NCBI GenBank assembly: GCA_028709785.1
Contig: JAQUTK010000033.1
Span: forward strand, 1 to 38,888
Origin: Bacteroidales bacterium
GTDB lineage: Bacteria; Bacteroidota; Bacteroidia; Bacteroidales; JAQUTK01
Reading direction: 5' to 3'
Length of the DNA stretch: 38,888 nt
Positions 28,189 through 36,738 of the stretch are shown in pieces. Position 1 is the first letter of the stretch; each line of letters begins with the position of its first letter. Under the pieces are notes generated by a model that searched no databases, was not told the origin of the DNA, and saw nothing but the letters and a program-made list of their open reading frames with translations. Position numbers and translations under genes: made by a program.

Positions 28189-28600
28189 CTGTTTTTTTAT
28201 TAATTAGGTTTCAAAGTTACGAAAATAATCAGGCTGGATTCTCTTTTGCACCGTATTGTTTCTCAATAGTGCATAATCATTTAAAAATAGATATTTTAGG
28301 CGAAGATTAAAAACAAATTCCGCCATTTTTTACCCTATTACTTACCATTCGTTATTGCACTATTTTTTGATCCGATTGCTGACTGTCAGTAGATGCCACA
28401 ATAAGGAGATGACTTCTTGGTGTAACATCGCACGATACGTGTTATCTGATGAAAAGATCAGAAGGAATGACTCTGTAAGCATCCCTTTCTATAGAATATA
28501 AAAATAAATGTGGAAATATGGAGCCCAACGGAATAATTCTGTACTTTTACTCGCTTGAAACGCATTACTAACTTGAACACCTGTTTCTAATCTTCAATAC
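28189..28600. other. 412-bp divergent intergenic region
   Basis: AT-rich, without a gene. It holds a -7 box for the minus-strand small protein (28212-28219), a one-mismatch -7 box TACTTTTA (28542-28549) for the GH154-like gene, and an imperfect inverted repeat: AATAGTGCATAA at 28265-28276 against TTATTGCACTATT at 28352-28364. No RNA gene or ORF was recognised. Confidence 0.6.
28212..28219 (-). promoter_or_regulatory. -7 box of the small hypothetical gene
   Basis: On the minus strand this reads TAACTTTG, a perfect TAnnTTTG match, 23 bases before the start codon. No convincing -33 element was seen. Confidence 0.5.
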
Positions 28601-29863
28601 ATGGAAAGACGAAAATTCATTAAAGCAGCCTCAGTGGCAGCAGTCGCATCCTCTCTTCCGATGATGCAATCATTGGCAGGAACGGCACCCGGGAAGAAAA
28701 CAAAAAAGGAACCGGAACTCTCTGATCGGGAGTATCTTGCCAATCTGGCCTATAAGATCGCAGCTCCCGTACTCTCTACTATGGCGAAAGGTGAACTCGC
28801 GCAGAAGATGGAGGTCGAACTCAGTCCGACGTGGGATGGCCGCGACAAACGCGTCACCTATATGGAATGCTTCGGCAGACTGATAACCGGCATCGCTCCC
28901 TGGCTGGCATTGCCTGATGATGACACCAAGGAAGGTGCCATGCGCAAGGAACTGCGTCAATGGGCACTTGAAAGTTTCAAACATTCCGTAGATCCAGCTA
29001 GTCCCGATTATCTCTTATGGCGTAAAGAAGGACAGCCGTTGGTCGACTCCGCCTTCTATTCCAATGCGCTGATCCGTGCTCCGAAGCAACTTTGGGAGCC
29101 TCTTGAAGATACCACGAAACAGCGTATCATCACGGAGTTGAAGCTGCTGCGCCGTGTGCAGCCTCCTTATTCTAACTGGCTGCTCTTTGCTGCAATGAAT
29201 GAGGCTTTTCTGATGATGGTCGGCGAACAGTATGACCCGATGCGCATGGATCTTACCCTCAAGAAACTAAAAGAGTGGTATGTGGGCGATGGTTGGTATG
29301 GCGATGGAGAGTCTTTTCACTTCGATTATTACAACTCATTTGTGATGCATCCGATGATGGTCGAGGTCTGCGAAGTGATGCTTGCGCACAACCGCCTTTC
29401 CAAAGAAACCTACGAACAGGCATCCAAACGTATGATTCGATTTGCGGAACATCTCGAACGACTGGTATCTCCGGAAGGCACATTCCCTCCGTTTGGTCGC
29501 TCGCTGACCTATCGCACCGGCGCTTTTCAGGCGCTGGCGTTAGCAGCGCTGCGCGATACCTTGCCGGCCAAACTTACTCGCGGACAAGTTCGCGCCGCTT
29601 TGATAGCTGTTCACAAGACGATATTCAGCAATCCGACGAACTTCAACGACTCCGGTTTTCTGACCCTCGGCTTTTGCGGACACCAACCTACGTTGGCCGA
29701 TGTCTATAGCAACAATGGCAGCATGTATCTCACTTCAGAGAGTTTCTTGCCGCTTGGGTTACCGGCTGATCATCCTTTCTGGACCGATCCGGCAGAAGAA
29801 TGGACCTCCAAAAAAGCGTTCAAGAACGAACCATTCAACAAAGACTATGCGGTCAATTATTGA
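28601..29863 (+). CDS. DUF2264 family protein, GH154-like (putative beta-glucuronidase), Tat-like signal
   Basis: A 420-residue protein with a twin-arginine-like leader (MERRKFIKAASVAAVASSLP) that probably ends near residue 26. The body matches the DUF2264 family: TWDGRDKRVTYMECFGRLIT (about 85-104) and APWLALPDDD, then SNWLLFAAMNEAFLMMVG (about 190-207), GDGWYGDGESFHFDYYNSFV (about 229-248) and MHPMMVEVCEVML. The predicted fold is an (alpha/alpha) barrel. DUF2264 proteins include the founding GH154 enzyme, a beta-glucuronidase from an arabinogalactan locus of Bacteroides thetaiotaomicron. The catalytic residues are not known to me, so activity on glucuronic acid is inferred from family only. 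Its presence beside GH127, GH43 and HTCS genes supports an arabinogalactan-like target. A hairpin at 29894 follows the stop. Confidence 0.82.
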   Translation: MERRKFIKAASVAAVASSLPMMQSLAGTAPGKKTKKEPELSDREYLANLAYKIAAPVLSTMAKGELAQKMEVELSPTWDGRDKRVTYMECFGRLITGIAPWLALPDDDTKEGAMRKELRQWALESFKHSVDPASPDYLLWRKEGQPLVDSAFYSNALIRAPKQLWEPLEDTTKQRIITELKLLRRVQPPYSNWLLFAAMNEAFLMMVGEQYDPMRMDLTLKKLKEWYVGDGWYGDGESFHFDYYNSFVMHPMMVEVCEVMLAHNRLSKETYEQASKRMIRFAEHLERLVSPEGTFPPFGRSLTYRTGAFQALALAALRDTLPAKLTRGQVRAALIAVHKTIFSNPTNFNDSGFLTLGFCGHQPTLADVYSNNGSMYLTSESFLPLGLPADHPFWTDPAEEWTSKKAFKNEPFNKDYAVNY

Positions 29864-29893
29864 TCGTGCAATTGTTAATCTATACAATAAGGT

Positions 29894-29925
29894 AAGAAGG
29901 GGCGCTCCACAGGGTGTCCCTTCTT
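29894..29925 (+). terminator. Hairpin after the GH154-like gene
   Basis: AAGAAGGG pairs with CCCTTCTT, and the stem extends inward to about 14 pairs if G-U pairs are allowed. It starts 31 bases after the stop codon. A short T-rich stretch follows, so a terminator is likely. Confidence 0.6.
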
Positions 29926-30016
29926 CTGTCTCCAAGAGCAAAAAACCGGATTTATATAAGCTTGAATAACAGCGACTTGAAGATTCAAAAAAAACATAGG
30001 CATGCGTGAATAATTT

Positions 30017-30084
30017 TGTCCTTATGAAATGTTTGTCCGATGCCTATGCAATGGAAAAAATGTCCTGATGAAATTGTTGTCGGA
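30017..30084. repeat. Imperfect 24-bp direct repeat, 44-bp period
   Basis: TGTCCTTATGAAATGTTTGT (first 20 of 24 bases) at 30017-30040 and TGTCCTGATGAAATTGTTGT at 30061-30084 agree at 20 of 24 positions. A perfect 9-bp inverted repeat overlaps the first copy. It lies about 365 bases before the alginate-lyase-like start, and a regulator-binding role is possible but not shown. Confidence 0.5.
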
Positions 30085-30405
30085 ACCGTATGTTTTTTGA
30101 ACGTTTTCCGTTTGTTTTTCTGGGGGGATAAGACCCTTTGAATTATACAATAAGTAGAGGCTCTGAACAGAGTATGTATACTAATTGATAATGATACCAC
30201 TTATCAGAAGAAAAAGAAACAGTTTTGATTATGTATGAGTATGATTCTCTTATGAATTGCCTGAGTAGTATCAGATAATACTTTGAGACTCTCTTTGTAT
30301 ATACATAAGTGATTTATAATTAATATCTTAATAGAAATAGGTCTTGATTAAGTTTCTGAGACTTTTTTTGACTGTCAGCAGGAATGGCATTCTTTATATT
30401 CTTCC

Positions 30406-30413
30406 TACTTTTG
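30406..30413 (+). promoter_or_regulatory. -7 box upstream of the alginate-lyase-like gene
   Basis: TACTTTTG matches TAnnTTTG perfectly, 36 bases before the ATG at 30449. No -33 element at usual spacing was seen. Its position supports the 30449 start over the upstream TTG. Confidence 0.5.
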
Positions 30414-30448
30414 TTCAGTTCTCCTTGTCAGACTTTAAATTGTATGCA

Positions 30449-33400
30449 ATGAACCAAACAAGATTTTTCCACAGACTACTTTTTATCTCCTTATTCCTTT
30501 GTATGGTAACCGTACTGAAGGCTGAGTTTACACATCCCGGAGGTGTGACCACTATCGAGGATCTGGAACGGATGAAGGCCAAAGTGAAGGCCAAAGAATC
30601 GCCCTGGATTGACGGATGGAACCTGATGCTTCAGGACTACAAATCGTCTAATACCTATAAAGCAGTTCCCAAAACAAACATTGGCGGTTCAGGCATTCGT
30701 CAGCAGGCTTCTCGCGATGCGACTGCTGCTATGTACAATATTATCCGATGGTACGTTTCGGGTGATGTAAGCTATGCGGAATGTGCGATAAAGATATTGA
30801 ATGATTGGTCGGCTAGTATTCAGGGTGTAGTTTCCGGCGAACTTTTTCAGCTTCCGATCGAGATTATGGTGCAGGCAGCAGAGGTCGCACGTATCTATCC
30901 GGGGTGGAAAGCAGAGGATCAGGAACGGTTTAAGAATATGTGTCTGAACTATTTTTATCCGGCTTGTCACAGTTTTATTGGGGAATGCGGTAGCTGGTCG
31001 GGCTGGGATGGTCCGGCAAACTCTTGTCTCCTGTATATTGGTCTGTTTTGTGATAATCAGACGATTTTTGACGAGGCGATTGAGTATTATAAGAACGGTA
31101 ACGGAGGAGGTGCCCTTTTGAAGATGGTTTGCCAGCCTTCGGGTCAGATTGCGGAGATGGGGCGCGATATGCCTCATGCAGAAATAGGACCAAGTGCGGC
31201 GGCTGAGTTCTGTTTGACGGCATATAATCAAGGGATCGATCTGTTTAGCTATTCCGACAACCGTCTGTTGGCCGCCTTTGAATATTTGTGTAAATACAAT
31301 CTGGAACATAAAGCGGTATGGGTACCATATAATGATTGTGTAAATAATCATTTCTATTCACCGTCTGTTCGATATGGCAACCGTATAACCGGATTTCCCG
31401 GATGCGAGATTATTTATAACCACTATGTGGTGCGAAAAGGACTAAGTGCTCCTTATACCAAAGCAATGGTAAACCTCAGAGGAGTGGTCGCCAATACCTG
31501 GGAGGCTCAGAGTTACACTGCTTTGTCCTATACATTGGATGCAGACAAATCGCCTTATACGGAGTTAGCGTTGCCTGCTGCTCCTTCCAATCTGAAGGCG
31601 GCACCGGGTATCTCCAGAGTAACACTTACCTGGGACAGTCCCGGATGGGATCAGGTCAACGGTTCGGTCATTCAACGGGCAACGACGGCGGACGGACTGT
31701 TTACGACCATTGGAACGTGGGATCTCAATACTACCTCGGAGTTTGTTGATTCAACGGCAAAAGTTGGGATGACCTATTACTACAGAGTTGTGGCAAAGAA
31801 CAATACCGGTATCGGAGCCTACTCTTCAACCGTCTCAGCAGCTGCCGTGAGTGGACGTTCCATCCTGCCGGCCGGTTGGTTGGTCACTGATGTAGGTAAA
31901 GTCGGGACGCCTGCTTCTGCTCTTTATTATGATGGTAACAGCCGGAGCTTTGTGCTTCGAGGATCAGGAACTTCTTTTGGGAGTACGTCGGATATGCATA
32001 GCTATTTGTGTACAAAGGTGACGGGAGACTATTCACTTGTGATCCGATTGAACGATTATCGGTTGTCCGGAACCAATGCAGATCGCATCGGACTGATCAT
32101 GAGAGAGTCTCTGTCAGGTAGTTCACGAATGGCAGCTATCGGACTCGCCGATGATCAATGCCGTTATGTTTGGTTTTCCCCTCGGGTATCAGCAGGCAGT
32201 TCGGCTTCATGGATCAAGGGGTGTACCCACAACTGGCCTCCTCTTTGGTTTAAGATCGAACGTTCGGGAAACACATTTAAAGCCTTTCAATCAGGCGACG
32301 GGATGACCTGGCATCTGGTTGGTTCGACTCTCATCTCTATGCCTGCTACGTACTATGCAGGGGTTTATCTCACATCCGGTTCTTCTGCAAGTGGAGTTGC
32401 AACCTCTGCCATAATAGATCATGTGACCTTGGTAAAAACAGGATCAACGGGAACAGCCATACCGGCAGACTTTTCAGCCACTGCGGTAAACAGCAGCCGG
32501 GTCAATCTCTCCTGGTCGTCTGCAAAAGGGGCGATGACCTATTGTCTGAAGCGTGCCACATCGCCTGAAGGTCCTTACACGGTGCTTGATCCGATGCTGT
32601 CGGACACCCTTTACACGGATTCTCTTTTGACTGCCGGCACCACTTATTATTATGCCCTCACTTCTTCCGGCTTTGAAGGAGAGAGTGCCGACTCTGCGCT
32701 GACCTTTGTAACAATGCCGGAATTGGCTTTGCCACAGTCACCCACCGGCTTTGAGGCTGTTCCGGGCAATAATACGGTCAATCTGGTATGGAATGCCACG
32801 GATGAGGCTACTGCCTATGCTGTCAAACGTGCCACGACGAAAGAAGGTCCTTATAACGTTATTGCTACGGTGTCGGATTTGTTTTACTCAGATCAGACGG
32901 TGACGGAGGGTAGTACGTATTATTACAGATTGGCAGGGGTCAACTTGAAAGGGGAGGGCGCGTCAACTTCTCCTGATAGTGTAACAGTATCTGCATCCGT
33001 CAAATTGTCGGGAGAACTGATCGGTACTTCCGGTTCCTTTAATGAGAATCCGGCAACAACGATTGCTGCCGGCATGGATCTCAATTTCAATACTTACTTT
33101 TACGCCCATGTTAGTGATGATGCCTGGGTCGGGCTGGATATGGGCGTGGATACCCGCGCGATTGTAACGCAGGTACGTTATGCTCCGAGGAGCGGCTATA
33201 CTTCGCGGATGATCGGTGGTTGTTTTCAGGGCGCTTCAATGGCAGACTTTTGTGATGCAGAGACGCTCTTTACCGTGACAAGTAATCCGCCTGTCGGATT
33301 GTTGACCAGAAAAGAGGTGAAGATTCCGAAGAAATACCGTTATCTCCGTTATCTTTCTCCTGCCGGCAGCTGGGGCAATGTTTCTGAGATCCAGTTCTGG

Positions 33401-33685
33401 GGGCATGCCGTTACAGCAGACGAAGTGACGGATGTACCTTCTCATGAGACTTTCATGGATCTTCGGGTAACTCCGAATCCATTTGTTGATCAGCTGGTTA
33501 TTACTCTGGATGAGATTCAGGGTCCGACAGAGGTCAAACTGTTTAACCACAGCGGACAAGTGATGTATGCGACAACATTTGCCGGAAACAGCGCGGTGTT
33601 GAATACCCGGGACTTACTACCCGGTCTTTATCTTTTGAAGATTAAGAATAAGAATGGGGTGTCAGTTCGCAAATTGATGAAGTGA
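30449..33685 (+). CDS. Multidomain alginate-lyase-like protein with FnIII modules and T9SS sorting domain
   Basis: A 1078-residue secreted protein. The ATG at 30449 opens a signal peptide (MNQTRFFHRLLFISLFLCMV, cleavage near LKA, residue 24). Residues about 25-370 resemble the (alpha/alpha) toroid of alginate-lyase-family proteins, with IRQQASRDATAAMYNIIRWY, QLPIEIMVQAAEVARIYPGW and the motif GQIAEMGRDMPHAEIG, whose Arg, His and Glu are candidate active-site residues. An FnIII module (about 375-470), a DUF1349-like beta-sandwich (about 470-665), two further FnIII modules (about 673-850) and a discoidin-like module (about 850-985) follow. The last about 75 residues (LRVTPNPFVDQLVITLDEIQ to VSVRKLMK) are a typical T9SS type A sorting domain. 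The three FnIII modules share an RATTADGLFTTIG-like strand. It is probably surface-exposed. The substrate is unknown, and uronate-containing side chains are a guess from the GH154-like neighbour. Confidence 0.87.
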   Translation: MNQTRFFHRLLFISLFLCMVTVLKAEFTHPGGVTTIEDLERMKAKVKAKESPWIDGWNLMLQDYKSSNTYKAVPKTNIGGSGIRQQASRDATAAMYNIIRWYVSGDVSYAECAIKILNDWSASIQGVVSGELFQLPIEIMVQAAEVARIYPGWKAEDQERFKNMCLNYFYPACHSFIGECGSWSGWDGPANSCLLYIGLFCDNQTIFDEAIEYYKNGNGGGALLKMVCQPSGQIAEMGRDMPHAEIGPSAAAEFCLTAYNQGIDLFSYSDNRLLAAFEYLCKYNLEHKAVWVPYNDCVNNHFYSPSVRYGNRITGFPGCEIIYNHYVVRKGLSAPYTKAMVNLRGVVANTWEAQSYTALSYTLDADKSPYTELALPAAPSNLKAAPGISRVTLTWDSPGWDQVNGSVIQRATTADGLFTTIGTWDLNTTSEFVDSTAKVGMTYYYRVVAKNNTGIGAYSSTVSAAAVSGRSILPAGWLVTDVGKVGTPASALYYDGNSRSFVLRGSGTSFGSTSDMHSYLCTKVTGDYSLVIRLNDYRLSGTNADRIGLIMRESLSGSSRMAAIGLADDQCRYVWFSPRVSAGSSASWIKGCTHNWPPLWFKIERSGNTFKAFQSGDGMTWHLVGSTLISMPATYYAGVYLTSGSSASGVATSAIIDHVTLVKTGSTGTAIPADFSATAVNSSRVNLSWSSAKGAMTYCLKRATSPEGPYTVLDPMLSDTLYTDSLLTAGTTYYYALTSSGFEGESADSALTFVTMPELALPQSPTGFEAVPGNNTVNLVWNATDEATAYAVKRATTKEGPYNVIATVSDLFYSDQTVTEGSTYYYRLAGVNLKGEGASTSPDSVTVSASVKLSGELIGTSGSFNENPATTIAAGMDLNFNTYFYAHVSDDAWVGLDMGVDTRAIVTQVRYAPRSGYTSRMIGGCFQGASMADFCDAETLFTVTSNPPVGLLTRKEVKIPKKYRYLRYLSPAGSWGNVSEIQFWGHAVTADEVTDVPSHETFMDLRVTPNPFVDQLVITLDEIQGPTEVKLFNHSGQVMYATTFAGNSAVLNTRDLLPGLYLLKIKNKNGVSVRKLMK

Positions 33686-33734
33686 TTACTAATTTGAGAA
33701 TCCGATTGTCTATAATGAATAACTTTTGAATCGA

Positions 33735-35345
33735 ATGAAGCGACTTGTTTTCTATTTATTTAGTGTGATAGGATTATTGCTGGAGCAGGGACAAGCGACT
33801 CTGTCAGCACAGGTGTGGCAATGGTCTGTTCCCGTTAAAAACTATAGTGCGAAACCCAAATCCACGAAGTGTACCGCTTTCTTATGGATCCCCGAACGGT
33901 GTAAGCAGGTGAAGGCGGTCATTGTCGCACAGAGCAATATGGAAGAGATCTCTATTCTGGAAGACGCAGGCTTTCGTCGAAAGATGTCCCAATTGGATGT
34001 TGCTCAGGTATGGGTAACGCCGATGTTTGACAATCTGTTTAATTTCAATGACGGTGCCTGGGAAACGTTGCAGGGAATTCTGACCGCTTTGGCTGATGAG
34101 TCCGGCTATAAAGAGATAGCAACTGCTTCACTGATAGGGATGGGACATTCCGCAGCCGCCAGCTTTCCGTACTATCTGGGCGCTTTTCAACCCCAACGAA
34201 CCATAGCTTGCATTTCCACCAGCGGACAATGGCCTTATTTCCGTCATCCGTCCTATGCCCCTGATATCTGGGGAGAGCGTACCCTTGATTACATCCCAAG
34301 TCTCGAGACGATGGGTGAATATGAGAGTGCCCACTCATGGAGCAATGAAGGATTGAAGGAGCGGTACGACCATCCACTGATGCCATTGAGTATGTTGGCC
34401 TGTCCGGCAGAAGGTCATTTTGCCTCTTCGCCGGAGAAGGCGCAATACATCGGGCTCTATATTCAGAAAGCCATGCAGTATGGGCATGTCGATCCGACCA
34501 AAACCGGATGGTTGATGGAACGATGGAAAAAGGATCAGGTACCCGGCTGCGAACCGGCGCCGGTAGGGGAGTACAAAGGTGATCCGAAAGAAGCTTTCTG
34601 GTTTTTTGACAAAGAGATGATTCAGGCAACCGTTGCCTACCAGTCCCGTTTCAGAAACCTGAAACCTCAGCTTCTGGGACTTCTTCAGCAGGGAAAGACG
34701 GTGGAACAGCGCAACGACCATTTGCAGCTCCATCCCCGTTTCATCACTGAAGCGGATGGACGTTCTATCGTGTTATCTCCGGTCTTTTTGGATACCGTTC
34801 CCGCGGTGAGTTCGCGTCTCACAGATTGGACGGGATTACCGGTGGGAACCGCCATCGGACATGCGCAAGGGAAAATCAGATTGGAAAAGATCTGCGGTTC
34901 CTTTGAAATAGTAGATGACACCGTATTGGTAGAGACATGGAACCGCGCGACTCCGACCTATGGGGAGAAAGACGCCATGTCCTTTGCCATCAAGCACTCC
35001 GGCGATAAGAGTTACAAACCGGCGGTACAGCAAGCGGAGATCGCGTTCTCACTCTATCGGAAAGAGGGAAAAGCCCAGCAGATAGTCTTTGAGCCGATCG
35101 CAGACTGTTGCTTGTCGCGCTTACCAAAATCCCTTGATCTGCAAGCGGCTTCCGATGCCGGACTGCCCGTCTCGTTTTATGTGGTTGCAGGACCTTGTGA
35201 AATAGAAGGATCCAAACTTCTCTTCCGAAAGATTCCACCGCGTACAAAGTTTCCGATGAAAGTCACAGTCACGGCCTGGCAATCCGGAAATAACTCAACA
35301 CAGACAGCACAGCCTGTTACCAAAACCTTTTATATTCAAAAGTAA
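33735..35345 (+). CDS. Secreted alpha/beta-hydrolase-like protein (putative esterase)
   Basis: A 536-residue protein with a signal peptide (MKRLVFYLFSVIGLLLEQGQ to LSAQ, about residue 27). The ATG at 33735 is used, because the TTG nine bases upstream adds nothing. The first about 270 residues look like an alpha/beta-hydrolase: KAVIVAQSNMEEISILEDAG, a nucleophile elbow IGMGHSAAASFP with Ser139, and a likely catalytic His228 in CPAEGHFASSPEKA. The remaining part is strand-rich and I do not recognise it (SRLTDWTGLPVGTAIGHAQG). It starts 49 bases after the alginate-lyase-like gene and is probably co-transcribed. A role in removing acetyl, methyl or feruloyl esters from the same glycan would fit but is not shown. 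It ends just before a strong hairpin. Confidence 0.75.
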   Translation: MKRLVFYLFSVIGLLLEQGQATLSAQVWQWSVPVKNYSAKPKSTKCTAFLWIPERCKQVKAVIVAQSNMEEISILEDAGFRRKMSQLDVAQVWVTPMFDNLFNFNDGAWETLQGILTALADESGYKEIATASLIGMGHSAAASFPYYLGAFQPQRTIACISTSGQWPYFRHPSYAPDIWGERTLDYIPSLETMGEYESAHSWSNEGLKERYDHPLMPLSMLACPAEGHFASSPEKAQYIGLYIQKAMQYGHVDPTKTGWLMERWKKDQVPGCEPAPVGEYKGDPKEAFWFFDKEMIQATVAYQSRFRNLKPQLLGLLQQGKTVEQRNDHLQLHPRFITEADGRSIVLSPVFLDTVPAVSSRLTDWTGLPVGTAIGHAQGKIRLEKICGSFEIVDDTVLVETWNRATPTYGEKDAMSFAIKHSGDKSYKPAVQQAEIAFSLYRKEGKAQQIVFEPIADCCLSRLPKSLDLQAASDAGLPVSFYVVAGPCEIEGSKLLFRKIPPRTKFPMKVTVTAWQSGNNSTQTAQPVTKTFYIQK

Positions 35346-35348
35346 GCA

Positions 35349-35384
35349 TAAGAGAGAGAATTTGAACTTAAATTCTCTCTCTTA
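35349..35384. terminator. Bidirectional terminator, 15-bp perfect stem
   Basis: TAAGAGAGAGAATTT at 35349-35363 and its exact reverse complement at 35370-35384 flank a 6-base loop. It lies between convergent genes, 3 bases after one stop and 10 bases from the other. The AT-rich outer and inner stem positions fit intrinsic termination on either strand. Confidence 0.8.
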
Positions 35385-35394
35385 CAGGTTCGTT

Positions 35395-36726
35395 TTACTC
35401 CTTCAGTTTTGATATCATGATGAAGAGATTGTGCTTATCTTCATCAATCGAGTTTACAAGTGCTTTCAGCTTTTCCAGTTTCTCCGGATACTTTGGATTT
35501 GTTCCATATCCGGCTTCTTTAAAGTAATCTTTTATATCGGAGGCATAGTAATAGCTGACAATGTACTTACTGTCAAGAGAGATCTCATCCACGTTTTGAG
35601 CTATACCACCATCCATATCATTGTAAAAGCCGGCTTCAAACTTTTTGAATATATTGTAGTACTCCTTGTTGTATTTGTGGGTAAAAAACGTTGGAGCACC
35701 TTCCGTTATTTGATCCGTTTTCTTATCATAGACAAAGGTCTTCGGTAACATGTGTTCAGGCATAAAGATGTAACGGTCAGTTTCGTAAAAGCCATTCAGC
35801 CAAAGACATTTTTGCTTTTTCTCTGCGTATTCCTTATTCTCATAAATGATATATTCTGGTTTTAGCGCATATTTACCAAAGTCCACAAAATAACGCATCT
35901 TCAGTTCATTGTTCTTCAGCTCAAAGATGGTATCATTGTAGGCTTCGTTGAAGCAGACAACATCATGATATTTTGTCAATCGGGGAATCCTGTTTGTATA
36001 ACTACTTGTCCGGGCGTAATTGGTATGTTCAAAGAGCTGGTAGCGAGGAAAACTCTTCTCTACTTCTCCTTTCCCGTTCAGGATAACCAACCGTTCTTTC
36101 ACGTCGTACCATAAGTTTTCAACATCTGCGGCTATCCTGTTACTGTCCAGAGGCATCAACTTACCGTCATATGTCGATTTAATATCCCGAACGAACTTAC
36201 CATCGAAATCATATTCGTTGATCTTACCACTTGTTTTGATAAATATCCTTTTCATGTTATCATCAACAACCATTGTATAGACCCAGTTAAATTCCCCCGG
36301 GCCGGCACCTTTTCGTCCGATGGTTCGGATCAGATTTCCCTGACGGTCGTATTGGATAATACCATCCACTTCATGTACAAAGATGTAGTCTTTACACAAA
36401 AAGAGATGTTCAGGTGATGATCTAAGGAATTTTTCCTGCTTCCCGTTACTGGCTTTCAGCAATACATATTCCACATCATCGGTGATGTCAGAAAGAGACA
36501 GAATGCCGGATGTGTCTCTGGTTGCAAAATCATCTCCTTTGTAATGTCTATCAAAATAACCTTTCAGATCAATTACTTTGGGAGTAGCAAATACAAAAGC
36601 CGAGTCTTTGGACTGTTCTGAAGAAGCTTTTTTGTCTTGCTTGGATTGACAGGAGATTGGAGCCAATGTTACGGCGAATGTTAGAATAACAAAGGCCGAA
36701 GAGGAGATTCTTTTTGTTGTCTTCAT
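35395..36726 (-). CDS. 6-bladed beta-propeller lipoprotein (third in tandem array)
   Basis: A 443-residue lipoprotein with lipobox APISC (Cys26). A flexible Lys/Ser-rich tether (QSKQDKKASSEQSKDSAFVF) is followed by the 6-bladed propeller family common in Bacteroidales (BF3164-like, Pfam DUF5128-type). Visible family segments are DVEYVLLKASNGKQEKFLRS, FLCKDYIFVHEVDGIIQYDR and QGNLIRTIGRKGAGPGEFNW, then YNDTIFELKNNELKMRYFVD. It ends in DEDKHNLFIMISKLKE, which the paralogues share. The function of the family is not known; outer-membrane display and ligand binding are guesses. It is the last gene of a three-gene tandem, 12 bases after its neighbour. Confidence 0.85.
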   Translation of the reverse strand: MKTTKRISSSAFVILTFAVTLAPISCQSKQDKKASSEQSKDSAFVFATPKVIDLKGYFDRHYKGDDFATRDTSGILSLSDITDDVEYVLLKASNGKQEKFLRSSPEHLFLCKDYIFVHEVDGIIQYDRQGNLIRTIGRKGAGPGEFNWVYTMVVDDNMKRIFIKTSGKINEYDFDGKFVRDIKSTYDGKLMPLDSNRIAADVENLWYDVKERLVILNGKGEVEKSFPRYQLFEHTNYARTSSYTNRIPRLTKYHDVVCFNEAYNDTIFELKNNELKMRYFVDFGKYALKPEYIIYENKEYAEKKQKCLWLNGFYETDRYIFMPEHMLPKTFVYDKKTDQITEGAPTFFTHKYNKEYYNIFKKFEAGFYNDMDGGIAQNVDEISLDSKYIVSYYYASDIKDYFKEAGYGTNPKYPEKLEKLKALVNSIDEDKHNLFIMISKLKE

Positions 36727-36738
36727 AGTTGAATGTAT

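Larger units (their letters stand above)
29864..30448. other. 585-bp intergenic region before the alginate-lyase-like gene
   Basis: It contains a terminator hairpin (29894-29925), an inverted repeat CATAGGCAT/ATGCCTATG (29995-30003 and 30040-30048), an imperfect 24-bp direct repeat (30017-30040 and 30061-30084), a short CTCTG-AA-CAGAG palindrome near 30160, and a -7 box at 30406. The frame of the downstream gene is open back to a TTG at 30344, but that extension is not signal-like. No other gene was recognised. Confidence 0.6.

Noticed and set aside
29881..30154. TATACAATAAG occurring at 29881 and again at 30144
   Set aside because: An 11-base match in AT-rich intergenic DNA is expected by chance, and the surroundings do not match.
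30344..30448. N-terminal extension of the alginate-lyase-like protein from a TTG
   Set aside because: It would cover the -7 box at 30406, and the ATG at 30449 opens a normal signal peptide.
30689..31351. Minus-strand open frame of 220 codons inside the alginate-lyase-like gene
   Set aside because: It is a shadow of the real frame, with no family features and no promoter or ribosome site.
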